Made by a program: the position numbers and the translations under genes. A stretch of DNA of 64,000 nucleotides from Microbacterium arborescens (lineage in GTDB: Bacteria > Actinomycetota > Actinomycetes > Actinomycetales > Microbacteriaceae). The notes beneath the pieces are model-generated. The model was not told where the DNA came from. It did no database searches and saw only the letters and a program-made list of their open reading frames with translations. Below, piece after piece: positions 40,322-48,878 of this stretch (its first letter is position 1; the number at the start of each line of letters is the position of its first letter). Location: positions 2,790,001 through 2,854,000 of the forward strand of contig NZ_CP128474.1 in NCBI RefSeq assembly GCF_030369635.1. The letters run 5' to 3'.

Positions 40322-41860
40322 ATGGAGCTCTCCGACTACATCCGCATCCTCCGCAAGAACTGGATCGTGATCCTCGTGGTCACCCTCGTGGGTGTGGGTG
40401 CGGCCGCCGCCTACTCGCTGACGCGCACGCCCACCTACGAGTCGTCCAGCACGGTCTTCGTGTCGACGCAGACCTCCGGCAGCGTCGCCGAGCTCCAGCA
40501 GGGCTCGACGTTCGCGCAGGCGCGGATCAACACCTACGTCGGGCTCGTCTCGACGCCCATCGTGATGAATCCCGTGATCGCGGAGCTCGGCCTCGAGACC
40601 ACGGCGGGCCAGCTCGCTGAGAAGGTCAACGCGAGCGCGGCGCTGAACACGACGCTCATCACGATCACCGTGGTCGACACCGACCCGGTTGCGGCGGCGG
40701 ACATCGCCAACGCCCTCGCGGCGAGCCTGTCGGCGGCGGTCCCGGCGATCGAGCCCGCGAGCGATTCGGGCGCGAGCCCGATCCAGCTCTCACGCGTCCG
40801 CGACGCCCAGCCGGCGCTGAGCCCGTCGAGCCCGAACGTCCCGCTCAACCTCGCGCTCGGACTTCTCGTCGGCCTCGCGCTCGGAATCGGCATCGCGGTG
40901 CTGCGCACCGTCCTCGACACCCGCATCCGCAGCTCGCGCGATGTCGAGCAGGTCACCGACTCTCCCCTGATCGGGGCGATCGCTTTCGACCCGAAGGCGA
41001 AGGACCGGCCCCTCATCGTGCACGCCGACCCGTTGAGCCCGCGTGCGGAGTCGTTCCGAGCGCTGCGGACGAACCTCCAGTTCCTCGACATGGGTGGTCG
41101 CTCGAGCTTCGTGGTGACGAGCTCGGTGCCCAGCGAGGGCAAGTCGACCACGACGATCAACCTCGCCATCGCCCTCGCCGACGCCGGCAAGAAGGTCGCC
41201 CTGCTCGACACCGATCTGCGAAAGCCCAAGGTCGACGAGTACCTCGGTCTCGAAGGCGGGGCGGGGCTCACCGACGTCCTCATCGGACGCGCGCGTCTGG
41301 GAGATGTCATGCTGCCGTGGGGAGGCCGGAGCCTCTACGTGCTGCCGTCGGGCAAGATCCCGCCGAACCCGAGCGAGCTGCTCGCCTCACCGCAGATGCG
41401 CCAGCTGCTCGAGGTGCTGGAACGCGACTTCGACGTCGTGCTCTGCGACGCCCCGCCGCTTCTGCCGGTGACCGACGCCGCGATCCTCGCCCGCGCCACC
41501 AGCGGCGCGATCGTCGGTGTGGCCGCGGGCCGGACGACCCGCCACCAGCTCACCGGCGCGATCGACGCCCTGCAGACCGTCGATGCCAAGGTCGCGGGTG
41601 TGGTCCTCACGATGGTGCCCACGCGCGGACCCGACGCGTACTACGGCGGGTATGGCTACGGCTACGGCTACACCCAGCAGGAGACCGCGGCGCGCGAGGC
41701 GCGGCGCGCACAGCCCGCCGCGCGCGCCAAGCAGCCGCGCGGCCGCCGTGGCCGCAGCACCGGTACGAGCGAGACGGCCGCCCCGCCGACCCTCGACGAG
41801 CTGGGGTTCCGCACGCGCTCCTCCGACGACTCGCGGCGCTCCGATCCGTCTGAGAGCTGA
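40322..41860 (+). CDS. Wzz/BY-type tyrosine kinase (copy 2)
   Basis: 512 residues. Wzz domain with two membrane segments (VILVVTLVGVGAAAAYS; NLALGLLVGLALGIGIAV), kinase with SSVPSEGKSTTTINLA, VALLDTDLRKP and VVLCDAPPLLP. It has a Tyr-rich autophosphorylation patch YYGGYGYGYGYTQQE at about residue 440, absent from copy 1. Paired with the phosphatase upstream. Unlike copy 1 its leader has no TTGGGGA motif, so it seems to lie outside that candidate regulon. Confidence 0.9.
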   Translation: MELSDYIRILRKNWIVILVVTLVGVGAAAAYSLTRTPTYESSSTVFVSTQTSGSVAELQQGSTFAQARINTYVGLVSTPIVMNPVIAELGLETTAGQLAEKVNASAALNTTLITITVVDTDPVAAADIANALAASLSAAVPAIEPASDSGASPIQLSRVRDAQPALSPSSPNVPLNLALGLLVGLALGIGIAVLRTVLDTRIRSSRDVEQVTDSPLIGAIAFDPKAKDRPLIVHADPLSPRAESFRALRTNLQFLDMGGRSSFVVTSSVPSEGKSTTTINLAIALADAGKKVALLDTDLRKPKVDEYLGLEGGAGLTDVLIGRARLGDVMLPWGGRSLYVLPSGKIPPNPSELLASPQMRQLLEVLERDFDVVLCDAPPLLPVTDAAILARATSGAIVGVAAGRTTRHQLTGAIDALQTVDAKVAGVVLTMVPTRGPDAYYGGYGYGYGYTQQETAAREARRAQPAARAKQPRGRRGRSTGTSETAAPPTLDELGFRTRSSDDSRRSDPSES

Positions 41861-41866
41861 CGGCGC

Positions 41867-42790
41867 ATGGCGCGACGTGACCTGACCGGATCGCCCATCG
41901 CTCGTGCGTTGTCGGTGGCGGGTGTCGGCGCGCTCGCCCTGGTCGTCGTCGCTCTGACGGCCCTCGCGCTCCAGCACGACCGCAGCTCGCAGACGGCCGT
42001 CGCCCTCACCGCGGGGCCGGTGCCGAGCTTCTCGTTCCGCGGCGAGGCGCGACCGGACGCGACCGACTCGCCGGCTCCGACCGCATCGCCGACGGCGATC
42101 GGGGCCGCGGAGCGCTTCCTCGCCCGTTCGTCCGAGGGAACGCTATGGCGGGCGACGGCCGGTGCCTGCAACGGCGAGGAACCGGTCGTGGAGCGCTCCG
42201 ACGACGACGGGGCGACGTGGGTCGATGTGACGCCGCGCTCCCGCGGGATCGCCCAGGTTCGCGCCCTGTCGGGTCTCTCCGGCGCCGACGCCGAGCTCGT
42301 CGTCGATCTGGCGGATTGCACGCCGCAGCTGTTGCGCACGTTCACTCAGGGGAGGTTCTGGGACCCCTACCCCGATCTGCTGGCGCGTGCGATGTACCCG
42401 GCGGGTTCGGCTCCGACCGTGCTCGATTCGCCCTCCGGTGAGATTCCGCTGCCGTGTGCCGCACCCGCGAGCGTGCGGGTGGGCGCGCAGCAGACCGCGG
42501 TCATCTGCGAGGGCGTCCCGTATACGCGTGTCGGTACGGGAGCGTTCGCTCCCCTACCGCTCGCGAACGCCGTCGCACTCGACGTGTTGGGCCGCGAGAC
42601 CGCGGTCGCGCGTGTCGATGCCGGTGCGTGCGATGGTGCCCTGTCGCTGTCATGGGTAGATGCGGCCGGCGTCGTGTCTGCGACGGAATGCGTTGCCGGA
42701 ACCGATCCGGCGGCGCCCGCGGCGGTTGCCGCCTTCGACGATGAGACCGTCGTGTGGTCGGGCGAGACGGTCGTGTCGATCACGCCCTGA
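41867..42790 (+). CDS. Exported or membrane-anchored protein of unknown function
   Basis: 307 residues. One N-terminal hydrophobic segment (residues about 17-38), a Pro/Ser/Thr-rich linker, then a globular part with SDDDGATWVDV, a single BNR/Asp-box-like motif (SxDxGxTW) and two pairs of cysteines. No family is recognised. It starts 6 bp after the BY-kinase stop and ends at a strong terminator, so it belongs to that transcript and may act at the surface with the Wzz/BY-kinase. Confidence 0.7.
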   Translation: MARRDLTGSPIARALSVAGVGALALVVVALTALALQHDRSSQTAVALTAGPVPSFSFRGEARPDATDSPAPTASPTAIGAAERFLARSSEGTLWRATAGACNGEEPVVERSDDDGATWVDVTPRSRGIAQVRALSGLSGADAELVVDLADCTPQLLRTFTQGRFWDPYPDLLARAMYPAGSAPTVLDSPSGEIPLPCAAPASVRVGAQQTAVICEGVPYTRVGTGAFAPLPLANAVALDVLGRETAVARVDAGACDGALSLSWVDAAGVVSATECVAGTDPAAPAAVAAFDDETVVWSGETVVSITP

Positions 42791-42807
42791 CGACGAGTCG
42801 CGGAGAT

Positions 42808-42854
42808 GGGGGCGAGGTGCGGACGATCCCCCCGGCCGTCCGTACCTCGCCCCC
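42808..42854. terminator. 17-bp hairpin terminator between convergent genes
   Basis: The arm GGGGGCGAGGTGCGGAC (42808-42824) pairs with 42838-42854 (one G-T) around a 13-nt loop. It ends the phosphatase/BY-kinase transcript and can serve the convergent GH13 gene. Confidence 0.8.
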
Positions 42855-42932
42855 GTTGCCCCTCCCCCATCCTCGACACGGACCCCGCCCTCGATCCGCT
42901 GAGGCCGCGGAAATCACCCGCTGTTTCACCCG

Positions 42933-44585
42933 TCAGCGCAAGCGTCCGTCGCCGGGACGCGTGACGCGGAGACGCCGCGCGCCATAGCCGTCGAGGCCCA
43001 TCGAGACGGTGCCGCCGTCCAGCGCCCAGCTCTCGCCCGAGGCGAGGCAGACGAGCTCGGTGCCTGCGGGCTCGTCGCCGAGATCGACGTCGAACGCCAC
43101 CGGCTCGCCGGCGAAGTTGTGCACCGCCACGAATCGGCTCTCGCTCGTGCGAGCGCCGTGGGCCAGGACGGATGCCGCGGTGACGGGCAGCAATTCGAGC
43201 TCGCCCCACCCGATCTCGGGAGACTGCCGGTAGCTGCGCGCGAGCCCGCGGATGAATGCGAACAACGAGTCCGGGACCAGAAGCTGGTTCTCGACGTTCA
43301 CGTGCTGAGGGGCGTACGGGCCCTCCGGTGCCGGCAGAGGGTGCGCGCTCGCGGGCGCGGTCGAGAACCCGCCGTCGGGGCGCCACTGCATCGGCACGCG
43401 GACCGCGTCGCGCTCCTCGATGTCGAGGTTCTCGCCCATTCCGATCTCCTCGCCGTACAACAGCACCGGCGTTCCGGGCAGCGAGAAGAGCAGGCTGTAC
43501 ACGAGGCGGATTCGGCGCGGGTCGCCGCCCAGCATCGGAGGCAGCCGGCGCCGGATGCCGCGACCGAACACCTGCATCGACTCCTCGGGCGCGAAGGCGG
43601 CGAACACCTCCTCCCGCTCGGCGTCGGAGAGCTGGTCGAGGGTGAGCTCGTCGTGGTTTCGGACGAAATTCGCCCACTGCGAGATCGTCGCGATCTCGGG
43701 ACGGCTCTCGAGCGAGGCGCGCAGCGGCTGCGGGTCTTCCCGCGCGAGCGCGAGATAGAGCGCCTGGTTGCTCGCGAAATCAAACTGCATGTGCAGCTCG
43801 CCGTCGCCGTCCGCGCCGAAGTAGGCGGCCTGCTCGTCGTGCGGCACGTTGACCTCGCCGACGAGCATCGCCTCGCTCGAGCGCCGTTGCGCGAAGCGGC
43901 GCAGCGCGCGCAGGACGTCGTGGTCGCGCTGCGGCTCGCGACGTTCGGGCGAAGAGACGAACGACGGCACCGCGTCGACCCGGAAGCCCGACACGCCCAG
44001 CTGTAGCCAGAAGCCCATGACTTTCGCCAGCTCGCGCTGCACGGCCGGGTTCTCGGCGTTCAGGTCGGGCTGGTGGGCGTAGAAGCTGTGCAGGTAGTAC
44101 TGCCCGGTTCTCTCGTCCCACTCCCAGACGCCGTCTTCCTCACCGGGGAACTGCGTCTCGCGGGGGTCGTCGGGGATCTCGTCGCGCCACACGTAGAAGT
44201 CGCGATAGGGCGACTCCCGGCTCTCTCGTGCCGAGAGGAACCAGGGATGCTGGTCGGAGGTGTGGTTCATGACGAGGTCGACGATGACCCGGATGCCGCG
44301 GTCCTCGGCGGTGCGGATGAGCTCGACGAAGTCGCCGTGTGTCCCCACGCGCGGATCGACCCCGTAGTAGTCCGACACGTCGTACCCGTTGTCACGCCCG
44401 GGCGTGGGATAGAAGGGCATGAGCCAGAGGCAGGTCACGCCGAGGTCTGCGAGGTAGGGCAGCCGCCGGGCGAGGCCCTGCAGGTCGCCGTCGCCGTCGC
44501 CGTCGTCGTCGAGGTACTTCTCGACGTCGACGCAGTAGAGCACGGCGTTCTTCCACCACAGGTCGCTCGTGTCGGAGATCTTCAT
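42933..44585 (-). CDS. GH13 alpha-amylase-family enzyme, trehalose-synthase-like
   Basis: 550 residues. The N-terminus WWKNAVLYCVDVEKYLDDDGDGDGDL and GLARRLPYLADLGVTCLWLMPFY follow the TreS subfamily. Catalytic motifs: GFRVDAV (Asp nucleophile, near residue 200), MLVGEVN (Glu acid/base) and VRNHDEL (third Asp), preceded by VIVDLVMNHTSDQH. It may interconvert maltose and trehalose or hydrolyse alpha-glucosides. The ATG overlaps the stop of the LLM oxidoreductase gene as ATGA. Confidence 0.85.
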   Translation of the reverse strand: MKISDTSDLWWKNAVLYCVDVEKYLDDDGDGDGDLQGLARRLPYLADLGVTCLWLMPFYPTPGRDNGYDVSDYYGVDPRVGTHGDFVELIRTAEDRGIRVIVDLVMNHTSDQHPWFLSARESRESPYRDFYVWRDEIPDDPRETQFPGEEDGVWEWDERTGQYYLHSFYAHQPDLNAENPAVQRELAKVMGFWLQLGVSGFRVDAVPSFVSSPERREPQRDHDVLRALRRFAQRRSSEAMLVGEVNVPHDEQAAYFGADGDGELHMQFDFASNQALYLALAREDPQPLRASLESRPEIATISQWANFVRNHDELTLDQLSDAEREEVFAAFAPEESMQVFGRGIRRRLPPMLGGDPRRIRLVYSLLFSLPGTPVLLYGEEIGMGENLDIEERDAVRVPMQWRPDGGFSTAPASAHPLPAPEGPYAPQHVNVENQLLVPDSLFAFIRGLARSYRQSPEIGWGELELLPVTAASVLAHGARTSESRFVAVHNFAGEPVAFDVDLGDEPAGTELVCLASGESWALDGGTVSMGLDGYGARRLRVTRPGDGRLR

Positions 44586-45592
44586 CGTGCGCTCCCGGAG
44601 TCATTCGGCTCGGCGCCCAGCCGCTCACGCAGTGCCGTGAGGAGGGCCGCGGCCCGTTCACCGAGGAACGCGCGCTGGTCCTGTGAGATCTCGTGGATGT
44701 AGAGGCGGTCGAAGCCGGTGTCGACGAGCCCCGCGAGGCGGTCGGCGAGATCGGCGATGCCGCCGGGGGAATCGTCCGCGACGAGCACGTGCTCGGCCAG
44801 CTCGGCATCGGTGGGGTCGCCGGCTCGGGCGGCGAAGTCTTCCGGCTGGGCGATGTCCCAAGCCTCCGGCGGGGTGACCACGCCGTGCAGCCACTGGTCG
44901 CGCACGAGCGTGGTGGCCTCTTCGCTCGATCCCGCGAGCGCGATGTGCACCTGCAGACAGGTGGGGCCGAGGCCGCCGGCATCCAGGTACGCGTCGACGA
45001 TCTCGGCGACCTGGTCACGGCGCGTGCCGACCGTGACGAGTCCGTCGGCCCACCCGGCTGCCCACCGTGCGGTCTCGGGCGAGGCGGCGGTCGCCATGAG
45101 CGTCGCCGGCCCCGCGGGCAGGCTCCACAGACGGGCCTCGTGCACGCGGATGCGGCCGTCGTGATCGATGCGCTCGCCGGCGAGCAGTCCCCGCATCACT
45201 TCGACGCACTCTCCCAGGCGCGCGGTGCGTTCGTCTTTCGGGGGCCAGGGCGCGCCGGTGACGTGCTCGTTCAGCAGCTCGCCGCTGCCGAGGGCGGCGA
45301 AGTAGCGCCCCGGGAACATCTCGGCGAGAGTCGCGATCGCCTGTGCACTCACGACGGGGTGGTACAGCTGACCGGGTGTGGAGACCGATCCGATGGGAAA
45401 CCGGGTCGAGGCGAGGGCGGCGCCGAGCCACGCGATCGTGTTGCCCGAGTGCCCCTGGCGGGGAGTCCACGGCGCGAGGTGGTCAGCGCTGAATGCACCG
45501 TCGAAGCCGACGCGTTCGGCTGCGATGACGGCTTCCAGGAGCGCGCTGGGCGCGAGCTGTTCGTGCGAAGCGTGATATCCGATGAAGGCCAT
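44582..45592 (-). CDS. LLM-class flavin-dependent oxidoreductase (TIGR03885-like)
   Basis: 336 residues of the luciferase-like TIM-barrel fold: FIGYHASHEQLAPSALL, FDGAFSADHLAPW, LGSGELLNEHV and a late RLYIHEISQDQRAFL. It resembles the set described as probable non-F420 flavinoid oxidoreductases, found next to trehalose-synthase-like GH13 genes as here. Substrate unknown. The ATG at 45592 follows CTGGGGC, a weak ribosome site. Translationally coupled to the GH13 gene. Confidence 0.75.
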   Translation of the reverse strand: MAFIGYHASHEQLAPSALLEAVIAAERVGFDGAFSADHLAPWTPRQGHSGNTIAWLGAALASTRFPIGSVSTPGQLYHPVVSAQAIATLAEMFPGRYFAALGSGELLNEHVTGAPWPPKDERTARLGECVEVMRGLLAGERIDHDGRIRVHEARLWSLPAGPATLMATAASPETARWAAGWADGLVTVGTRRDQVAEIVDAYLDAGGLGPTCLQVHIALAGSSEEATTLVRDQWLHGVVTPPEAWDIAQPEDFAARAGDPTDAELAEHVLVADDSPGGIADLADRLAGLVDTGFDRLYIHEISQDQRAFLGERAAALLTALRERLGAEPNDSGSAR

Positions 45593-45667
45593 GCCCCAGT
45601 CTTTCGGCCGGGCCGGGCCGAGCACCTCCTGTTGCCCGATCGAGCCTGTTGCGGTACGGGGCCGGTG

Positions 45668-46039
45668 TCAGGCTGGGCCGCTCGTCTCGTGGAGACGCGT
45701 CAGCGCTTCGCGCATCTCGGTCAGCCGGCCGCGCCCGACAGCGCGACGCCGGAGGCGGGCGAGGATCCAGGCGCGCACGGTGCCCGCGCCCGCGTCGAAC
45801 CAGCGCGCCTCGCGCCAGACGTCGAGGAAGGCCTGGCGCACGGCTTCCTCGGCTGCATCCCTGCTCGCAGTCAGCCGCAGCGCGAGCCCGAAGGCAGCGG
45901 CGGCGGTGGCGTCGTACAGCTCGGCGAACGCACCCTGGTCGCCGGCGGCGACAGCGGTGAGGAGCGCGTGGAGCTCGGCCTCGGAGCCGGGACGTGAGGG
46001 CTCGTCCGCGGCCGTGTCCGGCGCGAGCAGATCTGTCAT
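45668..46039 (-). CDS. Sigma-70 region 2-only protein (truncated ECF-like sigma factor)
   Basis: 123 residues. Residues about 22-105 match ECF region 2: AVAAGDQGAFAELYDATAAAAFGLALRLT, SRDAAEEAVRQAFLDVWREA, then AWILARLRRRAVGRGRL. The reading frame ends shortly after, so region 4 (-35 recognition) is absent, and none is found downstream. It may be a decayed SigK-type factor or a regulator that binds RNA polymerase or an anti-sigma factor. No anti-sigma gene is adjacent. Confidence 0.7.
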   Translation of the reverse strand: MTDLLAPDTAADEPSRPGSEAELHALLTAVAAGDQGAFAELYDATAAAAFGLALRLTASRDAAEEAVRQAFLDVWREARWFDAGAGTVRAWILARLRRRAVGRGRLTEMREALTRLHETSGPA

Positions 46040-46158
46040 GAGGGAATCGTGCTGCGCGACCGCACAGCCCGGAAGCGCTTGAGTCTCGACACCGCTCGTG
46101 ATAGGCGGATGCAGTCAGATGAATACATCCACCCCGAGCGCCCCGCAGGCGGACAGCA

Positions 46159-46190
46159 GAGCGCCCCGGGTCCATGGACCCGGGGCGCTC
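46159..46190. terminator. 15-bp palindromic terminator behind csbD-like gene
   Basis: GAGCGCCCCGGGTCC (46159-46173) and its exact complement (46176-46190) are separated by AT only. It lies 16 bp past the CsbD-like stop on the minus strand. Confidence 0.75.
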
Positions 46191-46205
46191 GCGTGAGGGA
46201 GCGTC

Positions 46206-46376
46206 TTACTTGAAGGCGTCCTTGACGTTCTCGCCGGCCTTCTTGACGTTGGCGGCGGTCTGGTCCTTGTGGCCTTCGGCTTCGAGACGCTCGTTGTCGG
46301 TCGCCTTGCCGGCGGCTTCCTTCGCCTTGCCGGTGACGTCCTGAGCTGCGTTCTTGATCTTGTCGTCGAGTCCCAT
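46206..46376 (-). CDS. CsbD-family stress protein
   Basis: 56 residues: MGLDDKIKNAAQDVTGKAKE...DNERLEAEGHKDQTAANVKKAGENVKDAFK, an amphipathic and highly charged CsbD-like sequence. Family members are abundant under general stress; their biochemical role is unknown. AAGGGG lies 9 nt before the ATG. Followed by a palindromic terminator, so it is a single-gene unit. Confidence 0.9.
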   Translation of the reverse strand: MGLDDKIKNAAQDVTGKAKEAAGKATDNERLEAEGHKDQTAANVKKAGENVKDAFK

Positions 46377-46533
46377 ATTCGGCCCCTTCCGTCGATCTGC
46401 GTCCGGGTCTGATCCCGGATGCCGGGACGGTTCATCCCGGTCCGGATACGGTAGGTCGATCGATTCCCACCGCGCGACCACTCGCGTTCCGGACGGCAAT
46501 GCGGTATAGCCACCGATCCGGTATGGCGGGTCG

Positions 46534-47511
46534 TCAGTTCTGCATGTTGATCTGCTGCCCCGTCACCAGCGGGTAATGCACGAGCGTGTCGGCGTCGAGG
46601 TTCTCGCGATGCATGTCGACTCCCGAGATCTGGCTGTTCTCGTATGTCGTGTAGTAGTACACACCGGTGTCGGTGTTGCAGCACGACGAGTAGATGGTGA
46701 TCTCGAATTTGCCTTCCTCCCCGACGTGCACGCACCCGCGTTGCTGCGCCACCGACCCGAGGATCTGGAAGAACTGGCTGATCGACTCCGACTCCGATTC
46801 GCCGGCGACGGAGTTCATCCGGGTGAACGCCGCCTTGGCGAAACGGGAGGACGACGAGAGGTCACCGGGGAGCCCGATCGCTCCCATACCGCGGCTGTAC
46901 CGGTCCAACGCGAGCTCGGGGGCGAAGGTGTTCTCCGGCGGGTAGGTCGACAGGTGCATGAGGTTGTTGAGGCCGAACAGCTGGATGTCGAACGTCGGAT
47001 TGTTCGTGAGCACGCCGACGGGGTTGTCGTACACGCGAAGCCCCTCCCGCACGCTCTCGACGGTGATCGACCGTTCGCGGTCGGCGATGATCCAGTGCAG
47101 CGGTGAGGCCGGGAAGGCGTCGCTGAACGAGGCGTCGGTGATCGTGACGTCGGTGAGCGCCGCCGCGACCTCGTCGACGGTCGCGAAGCGGCCGAGGACC
47201 CACGGGATGAACTCGAACGACGCGATGTTCGTCGTGCCGGCCTTCTCGGGCTTGTAGTCCGCGTTGCCGGGGAAGTTCAGCCCGGCCATGCCCAGCCCCC
47301 GCTCGTTGACGGCGTCGTAGTACAGCGGGTAGCCGTCGGCGATCGTCGCGATGCCGATGATCGCATGGTGGGTCTCGAGCGGATCGGTCGCCCGGAAACG
47401 GAAGGGGAAGTTGCGCGGAGTCACCACGACGGTCTCATGATACGAGAACTCGAGGTCGAGGTTCCGGCCGAAGTAGTGGTTCCGCGTGGTGTAGCTGACA
47501 CCTGTGCACAT
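46534..47511 (-). CDS. Choloylglycine hydrolase / penicillin V acylase family enzyme
   Basis: 325 residues, an Ntn-hydrolase that cuts linear amide bonds. Cys2 is the nucleophile after Met removal (MCTGVSYTT), with GRNLDLE (Arg16, Asp19), GLNFPGN and LTNNPTFD (family Asn residues) and SSSSRFAKAAF holding the conserved Arg. Bile-salt hydrolases, penicillin V acylases and quorum-signal (AHL) acylases share this fold, so the substrate is open. AGGAGG precedes the ATG. The protein is rich in Asn, Tyr and Phe compared with neighbouring products, which could mean transfer from a lower-GC donor. Confidence 0.85.
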   Translation of the reverse strand: MCTGVSYTTRNHYFGRNLDLEFSYHETVVVTPRNFPFRFRATDPLETHHAIIGIATIADGYPLYYDAVNERGLGMAGLNFPGNADYKPEKAGTTNIASFEFIPWVLGRFATVDEVAAALTDVTITDASFSDAFPASPLHWIIADRERSITVESVREGLRVYDNPVGVLTNNPTFDIQLFGLNNLMHLSTYPPENTFAPELALDRYSRGMGAIGLPGDLSSSSRFAKAAFTRMNSVAGESESESISQFFQILGSVAQQRGCVHVGEEGKFEITIYSSCCNTDTGVYYYTTYENSQISGVDMHRENLDADTLVHYPLVTGQQINMQN

Positions 47512-47647
47512 GGTGCGCCTCCTGTGACGTCGGGCCGCCCGTCGACCCTCGTCCCACCCCTACCCGAGCGTGGACGCCGCACGGCAGGGCCCTTGACACG
47601 CCGTCGCGCACGTGCGGCCCGGCGGAACGCGCACACCGCCGACAGGT

Positions 47648-47764
47648 GTGAGCGCTCACCTCGGGGCGATCCGCGCCGATGGCGACCGTGGCTGCCCGGC
47701 CCTCGCGGTTGCTGATTCGTTACGGAGACCGCTCTTGACACGACCCGTATTGTGAGCGCTAACA
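47648..47764 (+). promoter_or_regulatory. Promoter of the sugar ABC operon with two LacI-type operators
   Basis: GTGAGCGCTCAC (47648-47659) is a perfect 12-bp palindrome and TGTGAGCGCTAACA (47751-47764) a near-perfect one; both share the core GAGCGCT. TTGACA (47735-47740) is a consensus -35, and the second operator covers the -10 region. Spacing of about 104 bp between operators would allow looping. The repressor is probably the LacI protein encoded at the end of the operon. Confidence 0.75.
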
Positions 47765-47836
47765 TTCGAGCGTCCCCCTGTGGTGACATGCATCAGAGAT
47801 CCGGCGACGTCGCCGGACGAAACGAGGAGGTTTCCG

Positions 47837-48817
47837 ATGTCCCAGGTGAAGTCCGTCGTCACCGCGATCGCCATGCTCGGCGTCGTCGCACTCAGCGCCA
47901 CCGCATGCGCGAGCTCCGGCTCGCCGGGCGGCTCCGGCGGCGACGACGTCATCACGGTCGGGTTCGCCCAGACCGGTTCCGAGAGCGGATGGCGAAGCGC
48001 CAACACCGAGTCGATCAAGGAGGCGTTCTCGGCTGAGAACGGCTTCGACCTGATCTTCAACGCCGCCGACAACAAGCCCGAGGCCCAGATCGCCGCGGTG
48101 CGCAGCTTCATCAACCAGGGCGTCGACGCGATCGTGCTCGCGCCCATCGTCAGCGACGGGTGGGACGACGTCCTCAAAGAGGCGAAGGATGCCGGCATCC
48201 CCGTCATCCTCGAAGACCGCACGGTCTCGGCACCCGACGACCTCTACGCCAGCTGGATCGGGCTCGACTTCGAGCAGGAGGGCAAGACGGCGGGCGAATG
48301 GGTCGCCGAGAACTTCGGCTCGAAGCCCACGAACCTCGTGATCCTCGAGGGGACCACCGGCTCGTCGGCGGCCACCGACCGGCAGACCGGTTTCGACGCC
48401 GCGGTCGCGGGCACCGACATCACCGTGCTCGACTCCCAGACGGGCAACTTCACCCGGGCCGAGGGCAAGACGGTCATGGAGGGCTTCCTCCAGAAGTTCG
48501 GCTCCGAGATCAACGTGCTCTTCGCCCACAACGACGACATGGGCCTCGGCGCCCTCGACGCGATCAAGGCGGCCGGTATGACGCCGGGCACCGACATCCA
48601 GATCGTCACGATCGACGCGGTGAAGGACGGCATGACCGCGCTCGCGAACGGCGAGTTCAACTTCATCGTCGAGTGCAACCCGCTCCTCGGTGAGAAGACG
48701 GCCGAGGTCGTGAAGTCCGTCGTCGCGGGCGAGTCGGTCGACAAGACCTACATCGTCGAGGACCAGAGCTTCACGCAGGAGCAGGCGAAGGAAGTCCTGG
48801 ACAGCCGCCCCTACTGA
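47837..48817 (+). CDS. Sugar ABC transporter substrate-binding lipoprotein, YtfQ-like
   Basis: 326 residues. Signal peptide with lipobox LSATAC, then a periplasmic-binding-protein type 1 fold: ITVGFAQTGSESGWR, AADNKPEAQIAAVRSFI, DAIVLAPIVSDGW and VLFAHNDDMGLGAL. The closest known type is YtfQ (galactofuranose/pentose uptake), but the sugar is not certain. GAGGAGG lies 9 nt before the ATG. First gene of a six-gene operon ending in lacI. Confidence 0.9.
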   Translation: MSQVKSVVTAIAMLGVVALSATACASSGSPGGSGGDDVITVGFAQTGSESGWRSANTESIKEAFSAENGFDLIFNAADNKPEAQIAAVRSFINQGVDAIVLAPIVSDGWDDVLKEAKDAGIPVILEDRTVSAPDDLYASWIGLDFEQEGKTAGEWVAENFGSKPTNLVILEGTTGSSAATDRQTGFDAAVAGTDITVLDSQTGNFTRAEGKTVMEGFLQKFGSEINVLFAHNDDMGLGALDAIKAAGMTPGTDIQIVTIDAVKDGMTALANGEFNFIVECNPLLGEKTAEVVKSVVAGESVDKTYIVEDQSFTQEQAKEVLDSRPY

Positions 48818-48878
48818 TCCGACACCCTGGTGGCGGCCGGCACCACCGGCCGCCACTCCCCCTTCAGAAAGCGGGTCG

